From Clostridium polynesiense (GTDB taxonomy: Bacteria; Bacillota; Clostridia; Clostridiales; Clostridiaceae), in NCBI RefSeq assembly GCF_000820705.1, contig NZ_CCXI01000042.1, positions 1-47,998 of the forward strand: a DNA stretch of 47,998 nucleotides, written 5' to 3'. Both the position numbers and the translations under genes were made by a program. Of this stretch, positions 1-9,122 are shown piece after piece. The notes under the pieces were generated by a model. That model had not been told where the DNA came from, made no database searches, and saw only the letters and a program-made list of their open reading frames with translations. Within the stretch, counting starts at the first letter, position 1, and each line of letters starts with the position of its first letter.

Positions 1-68
1 TTTTATCGGATAGACAACAATATTATATGAAGTAAAATAAAATTAATATAAACTTTAGGAGGGAAATA

Positions 69-1136
69 ATGATGACTTTAAAGAAAACGGCATTAAGCTT
101 GGCGATTATCCTTGCGGCATCAACAGCTTTAACGGCATGTGGGACAAGCAATTCTGGAGAAAAGGAAAAGAAAGGCTCCGATGCTTCAAAGGAAAACGTT
201 TTAGTAGTTTATACAGCTAGAAGCGAAAGCTTAATTAATTTGGTCATTCCTAACTTTGAAAAAGATACCGGAATTAAAGTGGAAACAGTGGTAGCAGGCA
301 CCGGAGAGCTTCAAAAAAGAGTAGAATCGGAAAAGAATAATCCTCTTGGAGATATTTTATGGGCAGGAGATGAAACCATGCTTTCTTCTTCAAAGCATTT
401 ATTTGAAAAGTATGTTTCTCCTGAGGATGTGAATATGCAGGATTCCTTTAAAAATAAATCAGGCTATTTTTCACCTTGCTTTGCAGATCCAACTGTATTT
501 ATAGTTAATAAGAATCTAAAGGGAGACATGAAAATTGAAGGCTTTGAAGATTTATTAAAGCCTGAATTAAAAGGAAAGATAATCTTTGGGGATCCAACAA
601 GCTCCAGTTCAGCATTTCAATCATTGGTGGCAATGACCTATGCTATGGGTAAAAATGAAGATCCAATGTCAGAAGAAGCTTGGAATTACGTAGATAAGTT
701 TCTAAAAAATCTAGATGGTAAAATGGCTAAGAGCTCAGGACAAGTGCATAAAAGTGTAGCTGATGGGGAATATGTAGTGGGATTAACTTGGGAGGATCCT
801 GTAGCCAATTATGTTAAAAATGGTGCTCCAGTGGAGGTAGTGTTCCCAAAAGAAGGCGCAATTTTTCCTGGTGAATCCGTACAAATCATAAAAGGAGCCA
901 AAAAATTGGAAAATGCTAAGAAATTCGTAGACTATCTTCTTTCAGAAAAGGTTCAGAATGACGTAGGAACACAATTAACCGTAAGACCTCTTAGAAAAAA
1001 TGCTAAATTAGCCTCTTATATGATTCCCTTTGATAAGATAAAACTATTTGAAAAATATGATGAAGCATGGGTGGCTGAAAATAAAAATGCAATTACTGCT
1101 AAGTTTTCCAAGCATATTGAAAAATCACAAGATTAA
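69..1136 (+). CDS. ABC transporter substrate-binding lipoprotein (Fe3+/organophosphate type)
   Basis: Extracytoplasmic solute-binding lipoprotein of an ABC importer. Residues 1-23 form a lipoprotein signal peptide with a Leu-Thr-Ala-Cys lipobox, lipidated at Cys24. The rest (355 aa in total) has the bilobed binding-protein fold of the FbpA/FutA/AfuA group, with segments such as FADPTVFIVNKN and GDPTSSSSAFQ. Two adjacent ATG codons (69 and 72) follow AGGAGGG at 57-63. The ATPase and permease genes follow, then a two-component system. The family includes ferric-ion binders and sugar-phosphate or phosphoglycerate binders. The paired-Tyr ferric site of FbpA is not evident, and a sensor kinase pair recalls organophosphate uptake systems, so the substrate is unsettled. 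That it is the binding protein of this importer is secure. Confidence 0.9.
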   Translation: MMTLKKTALSLAIILAASTALTACGTSNSGEKEKKGSDASKENVLVVYTARSESLINLVIPNFEKDTGIKVETVVAGTGELQKRVESEKNNPLGDILWAGDETMLSSSKHLFEKYVSPEDVNMQDSFKNKSGYFSPCFADPTVFIVNKNLKGDMKIEGFEDLLKPELKGKIIFGDPTSSSSAFQSLVAMTYAMGKNEDPMSEEAWNYVDKFLKNLDGKMAKSSGQVHKSVADGEYVVGLTWEDPVANYVKNGAPVEVVFPKEGAIFPGESVQIIKGAKKLENAKKFVDYLLSEKVQNDVGTQLTVRPLRKNAKLASYMIPFDKIKLFEKYDEAWVAENKNAITAKFSKHIEKSQD

Positions 1137-1159
1137 TTATCTATAATACTTTAATTAAT

Positions 1160-1210
1160 AGGGGCTTTGACACTAAGCTGAAAGTTTAGGTGATAAAAGC
1201 TCCTTTATTA
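1160..1210 (+). terminator. Stem-loop between binding-protein and ATPase genes
   Basis: AGGGGCTTT near 1160-1168 can pair with AAAGCTCCT near 1196-1204, and an inner CACTAA/TTAGGTG helix extends it. A short T-rich stretch follows. In importer operons such a hairpin after the binding-protein gene often causes partial termination or protects the upstream mRNA, giving more binding protein than ATPase. That role is inferred. Confidence 0.5.
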
Positions 1211-1252
1211 TACTATTATCAAATTTTAAGTAGAAAGGTATAGGTAGCTGAT

Positions 1253-2362
1253 ATGAGTGTATCCATTAATATAAATGATGTAACTAAAAAGTATGGTAAT
1301 GATATAGTGATTAACGGGTTATCCTTAAAGATACGTCCGGGAGAATTTTTTACTCTCCTTGGACCTTCAGGATGTGGAAAAACTACTCTTTTAAGGATGA
1401 TTATAGGTTTCAACACTATTGAAGCAGGAACCATTGAGATAGATGACAAGGTAGTTAACGATATACCTACTAACAAAAGAAATATGGGGATGGTGTTTCA
1501 AAATTATGCTATATTTCCTCATATGTCTGTTAAAGATAATGTAGCATTTGGATTGAAAAACAGAAAAGTATCTAAAGCAGATATTGATAGACAAGTTGAT
1601 GAGATACTAAAGATAGTGAAGATTGATCATTTAAAGGATAGAATGCCTGTAAAGCTTTCAGGAGGCCAGCAGCAGCGTGTAGCACTGGCAAGGGCATTAG
1701 TAATACATCCAGAGGTTTTGCTTATGGATGAACCTTTATCAAATCTAGATGCCAAATTAAGAGTGGAAATGCGCAATGTTATAAAAAAAATACACAATCA
1801 AATCGGTGTGACTACTGTGTATGTTACTCATGACCAGGAGGAAGCTCTAGCAATATCGGACAGGATAGCTATTATGAATAATGGGCATATACAGCAGATA
1901 GGAAATCCTAAAGATATTTATCAAAGACCTGCAAATATATTTGTATCAACTTTTATAGGAGTTTCAAATATACTAGAAGGTAAAATTCTTCTTGGAAACA
2001 ATGGAGAAAAAAGAGTTCTTCTGGAGGACTCTTATTTTGAAGAAATGGATAACATTATAGGTACAGTGGAAGATGGACAAGAGGTTTTATTATCAGTGCG
2101 ACCGGAAGAATTTATTATCAGTAATAACAAAGAAGGGCTAAAGGCAACTGTTAAAAGTAGTGTATTTTTGGGAGTAACAATTCATTATTTTGTCGAATTA
2201 TCAAATGGGCAGGAAGCTGAGGTTATACAGATTTCAGAATTACAGGACATTATACCTGATAACAGCGAAATATATCTAAAAGCAGATAGAAGCAGGATTA
2301 ATGTATATGATAAAGAGAGTAATAATTCACTTATAAAGGAGGTAGGCTTCCTTGGAGTATAG
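1253..2362 (+). CDS. ABC transporter ATP-binding protein (FbpC/PotA-like)
   Basis: Cytoplasmic ATPase that drives the importer. Walker A GPSGCGKT is at residues 37-44, the Q-loop Gln at 83, signature LSGGQQQR at 135-142 and Walker B VLLMDE at 155-160. The switch-His region (YVTHDQEEA) follows. The last 130 or so residues match the TOBE-type regulatory domain of carbohydrate/iron/spermidine importers. At 369 aa the length is normal for the CUT1/FbpC/PotA group. The gene overlaps the permease start by 11 nt, so translation of the two is probably coupled. All catalytic motifs are intact, so the ATPase itself should work even though the permease beside it is frameshifted. Confidence 0.92.
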   Translation: MSVSININDVTKKYGNDIVINGLSLKIRPGEFFTLLGPSGCGKTTLLRMIIGFNTIEAGTIEIDDKVVNDIPTNKRNMGMVFQNYAIFPHMSVKDNVAFGLKNRKVSKADIDRQVDEILKIVKIDHLKDRMPVKLSGGQQQRVALARALVIHPEVLLMDEPLSNLDAKLRVEMRNVIKKIHNQIGVTTVYVTHDQEEALAISDRIAIMNNGHIQQIGNPKDIYQRPANIFVSTFIGVSNILEGKILLGNNGEKRVLLEDSYFEEMDNIIGTVEDGQEVLLSVRPEEFIISNNKEGLKATVKSSVFLGVTIHYFVELSNGQEAEVIQISELQDIIPDNSEIYLKADRSRINVYDKESNNSLIKEVGFLGV

Positions 2363-4015
2363 TGGAAAGAAGGAAATTAATATATGGAAGGTGTTCACCA
2401 TCGCCATTTTAATAATATTTTCTTTATTTATAATATACCCTTTAATTTTAGTATTATATAAAAGTGTCGTGGAGCCGGAATCCGGACGACTAACCTTAGA
2501 TTATTTCAAAAAATTCTTCATGAGAAAATACTATTGGAGCACCCTTGTAAACAGCTTCAAAGTGACTGTTGTAGCTACTTCCCTATCCGTAGCTATAGGC
2601 CTCCCTATGGCTTATATACTTAGAAGCGTTAAGATTAAAGGGAGTGGAATTTTAGATATACTTATAGTAATTTCATATTTATCACCACCCTTTATAGGAG
2701 CTTATGCGTGGATTCAGCTATTAGGGAGAAATGGTGTTATTACTAAAGTGATAAATTCCATATTTAATATTCACTTAAACGGAATATACGGCTTTGCCGG
2801 AATAGTTTTGGTATTTACCCTGCATCATTTCCTCTAGTATATATCTATATTTCCGGGGCATTGAAAAATTTGGATAATTCATTAAATGAAGCTGCTGAAA
2901 GCCTTGGATGCACAGGAATAAAAAGACTGGTTAAGATTATTATGCCACTGGTAATGCCTACGGTATTAGCAAGCTCCTTACTAGTTTTTATGAGGGTTTT
3001 AGCAGATTTTGGTACCCCTATGCTTATTGGAGAAGGCTATAGGACTATGCCTGTGCTTATATATGGACAGTTCATGGGAGAAGTTGGAGGAGATGATGGC
3101 TTTGCGGCTGCCTTGTGCATAATTATTATAATCGTTACTATAGCTTTATTTATAATACAAAGGATGCTGGCAAACTATAATTCATATTCCATGACCGCTT
3201 TGAAGCCTATGACCGCTGTAAAGGCTAAAGGCTTTAAAAATATAATAAGTCATTTATTTGTTTATAGTATTGTATTGCTTGCAATTCTTCCTCAGCTGGT
3301 GGTTATATATACCTCCTTCTTAAAGAGCAATGGTGGTCAGGTATTTACTGGAGGTTTTTCTCTTCAAAGCTACAACGCAACATTATTTTCCAAGGACAAC
3401 TCAGCTATATGGAATACTTATAAATTTGGTATTGCCGCTATTGCAATAATTATTATTCTTGGAATTTTGATTTCATATTTAACTGTAAGAAAGAAAAATG
3501 TTCTAACCTTCATATTAGATATAATAGTTATGTTTCCATATATTGTACCAGGCTCTGTGCTAGGGATAGCTTTTTTATTTGCTTTTGGTGAGAAACCTCT
3601 GCTGTTAAGCGGAACGGTAATAATAATGGTAATCTCATATGCCATTAGAAGGCTGCCTTATACTGTTCGTTCAAGCACAGCGATTATAAGTCAGATAAGT
3701 CCAAGCATAGAAGAGGCTGCAATCAGTTTAGGTGCATCTGAGGTAAAATCCTTTGCCAAAATTACAGTGCCTATGATGATGCCTGGAGTTATAGCAGGAG
3801 CTATAATGAGCTGGGTGACAGTAATAAGCGAATTAAGCTCATCAATTATATTATATACAAATAAAACTCAAACCCTTACAGTAGCTATTTACACAGAAGT
3901 TATAAGGGGAAATTACGGAAATGCAGCAGCATATTCTACAATTTTAACCTTAACTTCAGTGATATCTTTACTTCTATTCTTCAAGCTTACTGGGAAAAGG
4001 GAAATAAGCATATAA
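2352..4015 (+). pseudogene. ABC importer permease, fused FbpB type, frameshifted
   Basis: Inner-membrane permease with two fused BinPD_transp_1 halves, as in FbpB-type importers. It would be about 554 aa if intact. Start TTG 2352 sits 8 nt after AAAGGAGGT at 2335-2343. The first frame (161 aa) stops at 2835-2837. The second continues from about 2834 to 4015 and holds the EAA loops (SLNEAAESLG near 2880 and SIEEAAISLGASEVKSF near 3705). Reading across the break, one extra C in the CC at 2831-2832 would restore a continuous HHFPLVYIYISGALKNLD-type sequence. This is therefore a single-base deletion in a short C run. It may be a real null mutation or a sequencing error. All other parts look conserved. 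Confidence 0.85.
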
Positions 4016-4079
4016 TGGTTTTTGCTTTCTGTAAACTTCCATTCATGTTATAATTATCTTGTGCTGGGTGGTGAAAAAA

Positions 4080-5786
4080 TTGAGCAACGAAAAGAAGTTT
4101 AGAGATTTTTTGAAGAAATCCTTTATATGGTATGCAATAATTGTAATTTTTATAATAATATTATTATTTATAGGTTATATGATTCTAAATATAAAGATGT
4201 TTACAATAGACAAAAACAGAAATTATAACGCTGAGATTGAGAAAGCCGTTAACGAGGAGCTACATAGATATACTGATAGCATAGATGCATTAGCAGAGAA
4301 CAGTATTGTAAAAGGAGTTCTAACAGAGGATTACGAAGCTACTGAGGTAAACAAGCTTTTGTATGGGTTCTGTAATAACCAGCAGATAAAATCCAACTTT
4401 ATTCTTCTGGATAAAAGTAAAAATATAATTTCCACCAATTTATATAAAAATAATGAAGCGTTATTCCTTTTAAGCAATGACATGAAGGACATAATTTCTA
4501 AAACAGAAAATTCTTCTCAATATGCACACCGCTCAATAAGCAGCATAAATTATGATAATGGACAAAACTCAAACTATGTTTTCTCTAAGGCCATAAAAAA
4601 TAATAATGAAATAATGGGATATATATTCCTGGATTGGAGAGAGGATAGCTTAAATTTACTTATTAATAATAATGATGTAGATATTACTGTAATATTAGAT
4701 AAATTCGATAATGTAATATTTTCTACCCACAGAATGCTCATTGACTCTATCGGTAAGTTTAAGACAAATAATATCAGTGAAAACATAATTGAAGTAAACA
4801 ATAAATTATATTATATTACTTCAAAAGATTTATATGATAAAGATATAAAGATAATGACCATGAGTTCTGTGATGTTTCAGAAACAGCTTTTTATATTTGG
4901 ATGCTTATTTCTGTTCTTTATTAGCTTATTTATGATAATTTTGGTTTTGATACTGGCAGATAAAGTAACAACTAGAAACATGCGCTCAATGGATGAACTC
5001 TTAGGTGCTGTTAGCGAATTGAAGAGTGGAAACCTGGATTATAGAATTGAGTATCAGACTTTTCACGAATTTCAAACCTTATATAGTGAATTCAATGTAA
5101 TGGTTTCCAAAGTCCAGGAGCTTGTTAAATATAACAACGAATTAGCTGATCGAAAGAGATTCATGGAGGTTAAACATCTGGAATCTCAGTTTAATCCTCA
5201 TTTTTTGTATAATGTTATGGAAACTTTAAGATATGAAATAATACTAGATCCTCAGAGAGCGTCACAAATGGTGGTTGCCTTTGCCAATCTAATGAGATAC
5301 AGGTTAAATTACGGAAGTACTCAGGTAGCTCTGAAAACAGATATAGAATATATGAAGGATTATTTAATGATACAAAAAATGAGATTCAGCAATAGGTTTG
5401 AATATTATTTACATATTGATGAAGAGATTCTTCAGAGCAAAGTTCCAAAGCTTCTCATACAGCCAATCATAGAGAACAGTATAATTCATGGAATGGAGGA
5501 TACTGAATTCTTAACTCTAGTTATTACAGGTAGAGCTTTAAAAGATAATATTGAGATTATTATTGAAGACGATGGAAAAGGAATTAAAGATGATGAGCTA
5601 AACATTCTTAAAAATATCATAGAAGAAGAAAATCAATCCTCCAGTCATATAGGATTATACAATGTACATAGAACTATTAAATTAATTTATGGAAATAATT
5701 ATGGATTAGATATTCAGAGTACTTATTTAAAAGGGACAAAAATAACCATTAAAATTCCATTAATAGAAGGTGAAGCAGTTGTATAA
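4080..5786 (+). CDS. Sensor histidine kinase, YesM/LytS type
   Basis: Membrane sensor kinase that should phosphorylate the regulator encoded next. From the TTG at 4080 (568 aa), a transmembrane helix lies at about residues 14-37. It is followed by an extracellular sensor region of roughly 230 residues (probably Cache-like), a second helix near 275-298 and a HAMP linker. The His_kinase domain has NPHFLYN with the likely phospho-acceptor His374. The ATPase domain shows the N box ENSIIHG, then DDGKGI and HIGLYNVHRTI. A longer frame opens at 4059, but GGTGGTG at 4067-4073 fits the TTG at 4080. The 3' end overlaps the regulator gene. Position after the importer genes suggests it senses the transported solute or a related ligand. 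That is inferred. Confidence 0.88.
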   Translation: MSNEKKFRDFLKKSFIWYAIIVIFIIILLFIGYMILNIKMFTIDKNRNYNAEIEKAVNEELHRYTDSIDALAENSIVKGVLTEDYEATEVNKLLYGFCNNQQIKSNFILLDKSKNIISTNLYKNNEALFLLSNDMKDIISKTENSSQYAHRSISSINYDNGQNSNYVFSKAIKNNNEIMGYIFLDWREDSLNLLINNNDVDITVILDKFDNVIFSTHRMLIDSIGKFKTNNISENIIEVNNKLYYITSKDLYDKDIKIMTMSSVMFQKQLFIFGCLFLFFISLFMIILVLILADKVTTRNMRSMDELLGAVSELKSGNLDYRIEYQTFHEFQTLYSEFNVMVSKVQELVKYNNELADRKRFMEVKHLESQFNPHFLYNVMETLRYEIILDPQRASQMVVAFANLMRYRLNYGSTQVALKTDIEYMKDYLMIQKMRFSNRFEYYLHIDEEILQSKVPKLLIQPIIENSIIHGMEDTEFLTLVITGRALKDNIEIIIEDDGKGIKDDELNILKNIIEEENQSSSHIGLYNVHRTIKLIYGNNYGLDIQSTYLKGTKITIKIPLIEGEAVV

Positions 5787-6570
5787 AGTAATTATTGTTG
5801 AAGATGAAGAGATCCTCCGAAAGGGTTTGCTTTTCATGGTGGATTGGACCAAGGTTAATTGTATAGTGGCCGGTGAAGCCAGCAATGGTATTGAAGGGCT
5901 AGAACTAATAAAAGAGGTTAAACCTGACATAGTTATAACAGATGTTAAGATGCCTTTTAAGGATGGATTGAGGATGCTGGAGGAAAGTATGGAGGAATTC
6001 TGCTACGAAACTATAGTTTTATCAGGTTACGGAGAATTTGAATATGCCAAAAAGGCTATAACCTTAAATGTAACAGAATATCTTTTAAAGCCAATAAATT
6101 TTGATCTTCTCTATAATGCCATTGTAAAGATTGAAGATAAGATAGATAAGAAACAGAGAATTCAGGGATATGTCCAGCTCTTAAATGATAACCTTTTGTA
6201 CAATAAGTTACTTGATATGAGCTACTATAAAACTGAAAATATAAAAAATAAGTATGTTTCTAAAATGATAAATTATATAAAAGAAAACTACAGTAATAAA
6301 ATTTCTCTTACAGATCTAAGTTTAGAATATAATTTATCCTATGTTTATCTAAACACAAAATTTAAAGAAGGAACAGGATACACTTTTAATGATTTTTTAA
6401 ATAGGTATAGAATATTGCAATCTATTAGGCTGCTCAAAGAAAATAATATGAGAGTTTATGAAATTGCTGAAGTTGTAGGTTTTCAGGATTATAAGTATTT
6501 TATTCAGGTGTTTAAGAAATATATAGGGTGTTCCCCTATAAAATTTATGAATTCACATGTTTCTAATTAA
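5779..6570 (+). CDS. Response regulator, REC plus AraC-type HTH
   Basis: Cytoplasmic DNA-binding response regulator, partner of the kinase just upstream. With TTG 5779 (AGAAGG at 5765-5770) it has 263 aa. The receiver domain (residues 3-115) has acidic pair EDEE, phospho-acceptor Asp55 in VITDVKMP and the conserved Lys in LLKPINFD. An AraC/XylS double HTH covers roughly residues 160-260. YesN-type proteins are often about 500 aa, with a long middle region; here only a short linker of about 45 residues is present. The start lies inside the kinase 3' end. It probably controls the importer operon. No binding site was identified. Confidence 0.88.
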   Translation: MYKVIIVEDEEILRKGLLFMVDWTKVNCIVAGEASNGIEGLELIKEVKPDIVITDVKMPFKDGLRMLEESMEEFCYETIVLSGYGEFEYAKKAITLNVTEYLLKPINFDLLYNAIVKIEDKIDKKQRIQGYVQLLNDNLLYNKLLDMSYYKTENIKNKYVSKMINYIKENYSNKISLTDLSLEYNLSYVYLNTKFKEGTGYTFNDFLNRYRILQSIRLLKENNMRVYEIAEVVGFQDYKYFIQVFKKYIGCSPIKFMNSHVSN

Positions 6571-6604
6571 TTGAATTGACTTAATAGTATAATAACTTTA
6601 TAAT

Positions 6605-6646
6605 AAGTAGTAACTTTAAAAAGTAAAGTTACTACTTTTTATTTTT
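6605..6646 (+). terminator. Intrinsic terminator after the importer/two-component operon
   Basis: A perfect 13-bp stem is formed by 6605-6617 (AAGTAGTAACTTT) and 6625-6637 with a 7-nt loop, followed by a T-rich tail. It separates the two-component genes from the HxlR operon. Confidence 0.88.
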
Positions 6647-6678
6647 TAAATTTGTGTATGAGTGCGGGAGATGATATC

Positions 6679-7095
6679 TTGAAATCCTCTTATGATTTCC
6701 AATGTAATTTAGCTCAGACCCTAAATATTATAGGAGATAAATGGACATTATTAGTGCTTCATAGGATATATAACAATAAAAGTACATTTAAAGAGCTGCA
6801 GCAGGACCTTAAGCCTATTCCCACTAATATTTTATCCGACAGAATAAAGGCTTTAGAAAAGCATGAACTAATAATTTCTGTTCTTTATAATGAGCATCCT
6901 CCAAGATACAAATATAGAGTTACAGAAAAGGGCAGGGATTTCAGGCATGTTTTTAATGCTATGATTTTATGGGCAAATAAGTATTTAGATATGTGTAGTA
7001 AAACTGTAAGACATCATCAATGTGAAGGTGAGGTTGACATAAGATATTACTGTGCCGATTGTGATGAATATGTTGAAGATTTAATAGTAAAATGA
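6679..7095 (+). CDS. HxlR-family transcriptional regulator
   Basis: Winged-helix regulator of the HxlR/YodB class (138 aa). GGGAG at 6666-6670 sets the TTG at 6679 as start; an earlier in-frame codon at 6652 has no ribosome site. The N-terminus has the usual early Cys (FQCNLAQTLNIIGDKWTLLVLHRI), then the HTH and wing (TNILSDRIKALEKHELI, then the YKYRVTEKG wing). The C-terminus carries extra cysteines, with a Cys-x2-Cys pair in YYCADCDEYV plus two more upstream. Members of this family often sense electrophiles or oxidants through cysteine, so a thiol or metal-based switch is plausible but unproven. A methyltransferase and a small membrane protein follow with short spacing and are probably co-transcribed. 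Confidence 0.87.
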   Translation: MKSSYDFQCNLAQTLNIIGDKWTLLVLHRIYNNKSTFKELQQDLKPIPTNILSDRIKALEKHELIISVLYNEHPPRYKYRVTEKGRDFRHVFNAMILWANKYLDMCSKTVRHHQCEGEVDIRYYCADCDEYVEDLIVK

Positions 7096-7110
7096 TGAGG
7101 AGGTAAGCAA

Positions 7111-7677
7111 TTGCATAAATTTCATATAAAAAATTTAAAAAAATTAGACAATCCAGAGAGAAGAAAATCAATGCCGCCGGAAGAAATATTAAATAGATTT
7201 AATATTGGAGACAAAGGTACCTTTCTTGATGTAGGCTGTGGAATCGGATATTTTACATTACCTGCAGCAAAAATTTTAAAAAAAGGTTTGGCTATAGGTA
7301 TAGATATAAGTGACGATATGCTTAAAGTTGCTAAAGAAAGAAATGAGTCTTTAGATAATTTAATATTCAAATTAAGTGGAGAAAACTTTTTTCCTGTGGA
7401 GGATAAATCAATAGATTATGTTTTTATATCCAATGTTTTTCACGAGGTTGAGGACAGGGCTGCTTTCATTAATGAGATAAAAAGAGTAGTAAAAACCCAT
7501 GGAAAAGTACTTATAATAGACTGGGAGAAAAGAGATATGGAAATGGGGCCTCCAGCTAAAATAAGAATCAGCTTAGAAGAAATGAAAAAAATCTTTGAAG
7601 AAAGTGACTTTAAGTTTGTAGAAGAAATCCCAATTAACAATGAACACTATGGTCTGAAATTTCGGGAACAGCATTAA
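7111..7677 (+). CDS. Class I SAM-dependent methyltransferase
   Basis: Predicted cytosolic methyltransferase (188 aa) of the Methyltransf_11/25 type. The SAM-binding motif I LDVGCGIGYF lies at about residues 39-48. An acidic residue ends strand beta-2 (IGIDISDDML), and YVFISNVFHEVED resembles motif IV. TTG 7111 is preceded by AGGAGG at 7098-7103. It sits 15 nt after the HxlR gene, and its stop overlaps the next frame. The substrate cannot be read from sequence. Similar genes next to small regulators are often annotated as arsenite, tellurite or quinone methyltransferases, but the triad cysteines of ArsM are not seen. Confidence 0.85.
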   Translation: MHKFHIKNLKKLDNPERRKSMPPEEILNRFNIGDKGTFLDVGCGIGYFTLPAAKILKKGLAIGIDISDDMLKVAKERNESLDNLIFKLSGENFFPVEDKSIDYVFISNVFHEVEDRAAFINEIKRVVKTHGKVLIIDWEKRDMEMGPPAKIRISLEEMKKIFEESDFKFVEEIPINNEHYGLKFREQH

Positions 7678-7688
7678 TGGAGGTATAT

Positions 7689-7931
7689 ATGAAAAACTAC
7701 TTTGATAAAATAAGTAATTATTTACTATATATAGGGATGCTTATAGGAGCATATGGTTTTTATGTAATATATATAAGCAGAGCAGGACTCCCGGAGGGAG
7801 CATGCCCCATTGAAGACAACCGCCCTATAATGTTTGTTTCCATTGGATTTCTTATAGCGTCTTTAATATTTTCCTTTGCCTCTGATTATTATAAGAAAAA
7901 ATATGGTAACACAAATAAATCGAAAGAATAA
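7689..7931 (+). CDS. Small two-helix membrane protein, function unknown
   Basis: An 80-residue protein from ATG 7689, placed by GGAGG at 7679-7683; an ATG at 7677 is also in frame but lies at the SD. It has two hydrophobic helices (about residues 9-30 and 46-65) joined by a short loop with GLPEGACPIEDNRP, and a Lys-rich cytoplasmic tail. I do not recognise a named family with certainty. The loop cysteine and the position in the HxlR-methyltransferase operon suggest a linked role. A terminator at 7962 ends the unit. Confidence 0.7.
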   Translation: MKNYFDKISNYLLYIGMLIGAYGFYVIYISRAGLPEGACPIEDNRPIMFVSIGFLIASLIFSFASDYYKKKYGNTNKSKE

Positions 7932-7961
7932 CACTTAAAAGCTTTAGCATGCAAGCGTAAA

Positions 7962-8007
7962 AAGATTATCTGTAAATAGCTTAACTATTTTAGATAGTCT
8001 TTTTTAC
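7962..8007 (+). terminator. Intrinsic terminator after the HxlR operon
   Basis: The strand 7962-7979 pairs with 7985-8001 (AAGATTATCT against AGATAGTCTT, with a bulge and one mismatch), followed by a run of T to about 8006. Confidence 0.8.
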
Positions 8008-8124
8008 TTTTTCTTAATTATTAAATTGCCACATTTATTGAAAGCTTTTTGGATTTTTTAACCTTTACCCTTTATATATAATGAGGTTAAAGATCTCCAA
8101 GAAGTTTAGAAAAGAGGGATGCAT

Positions 8125-8355
8125 ATGATTACATTGACAAAAAGACAAAAAAATATAATCAGATACCTTCTTGAATTGGAGGATTTTATAAGAATTAAAA
8201 ATATAGCATTGACTTTCGATGTTAGCGAAAGGACTTTAAGATATGACCTAGATATCATAGAAGCCTATCTAAAGGAAATAAAAGGTGTATTAATTAGAAA
8301 ACCAAGGATGGGCATCATGATTGAAGACAGAGATGAGTTGAAAAATAAATTAAAG
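8125..8355 (+). pseudogene. PRD-type PTS transcription activator, N-terminal remnant
   Basis: Only the first 75 or so residues of a BglG/MtlR-type PTS-regulated activator remain. The ATG 8125 (GAGGG at 8114-8118) starts an HTH_11 domain (LTKRQKNIIRYLLELEDFI, then FDVSERTLRYDLDIIEAYL) and the usual linker KPRMGIMIE. After about residue 77 the homology ends, and the reading frame runs into sequence of an EIIC gene in another frame and stops at 8371-8373. The Mga, PRD and EII-like domains (normally about 600 more residues) are absent. The promoter and ribosome site look intact, so a short HTH peptide could still be made. Confidence 0.82.
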
Positions 8356-9065
8356 ATGATTCATTTACTTTAGGTCATCCCACAGTAGGATTATCCTTAA
8401 TTGCTGGATATGTAGGCAAGTTCTTTGGAAATAAGAATAAATCCACGGAAGATATAAAATTTCCAAAGCAGCTTGAATTTTTAAAAGAAATAACCATAAC
8501 CTCATCCTTGGTAATGTTTCTCGTGTATGTTGTTGTAGGATTTATATTAGGCGGAGAGCAGGCTTCAAAGGTTTTCAGTGCAGATAAGAATCTGATTATA
8601 TTTTCCTTAATGCAGGGAGTATTATTCGGAGCAGGATTAACCATATTATTAACTGGTGTGAGAATGATGCTTGCGGAAATTATTCCAGCCTTTAAAGGAA
8701 TTTCTTATAAAGTGATACCTAATGCTGTTCCTGCATTAGATGCCCCAATTATTTTTCCCTATGCACCTAATGCAGTGATAATTGGTTTCCTTGTGTCTAT
8801 GGTTACTTCCATAATAACTTTAGTGATTCTTGGTAATACCGGGATATTTCAATATGCTGTTCTTTCACTTACTATAACTTGTTTCTTCGAAATAGGCACA
8901 GCTGCGGTAATAGGTAATGGAACCGGGGGATTGAGAGGAGCTGTCTTAGGATCAGCAGTAACTGGTGTTGTTATGATTCTTTTAGTTGGTTTTTCAGTAC
9001 CTCTTCTTAAAAATACCATCTCCGATTGGATATTAATATTTGGAGGAAATGACTTTTCTTTATAG
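8356..9065 (+). pseudogene. PTS EIIC of the ascorbate/UlaA (SgaT) type, C-terminal half
   Basis: Reading from about 8356 in the frame that ends at 9065 gives DDSFTLGHPTVGLSLIAGYVG, then several membrane helices and the family hallmarks PALDAPIIFPYAPNAVIIGF and GNGTGGLRGAVLGS. This is the second half (about 236 aa) of an UlaA/SgaT-type EIIC, which is normally about 450 aa. The first half and any start with a ribosome site are missing. The open frame beginning with TTG 8508 lacks a Shine-Dalgarno. It is joined directly to the regulator remnant, so this is a deletion scar. EIIA and EIIB genes that normally accompany it are also missing. Confidence 0.85.
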
Positions 9066-9122
9066 ACAATAATAGTTAGAGCTTTTGGAAAGCTATTTGG
9101 CATGTAGAATAGGAGGAATATT

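Noticed and set aside
8508-9065. The open frame at 8508-9065 as a complete small membrane transporter.
   Set aside because: It lacks a ribosome site, and upstream sequence in the same frame continues the EIIC homology back to about 8356. It is part of a remnant.
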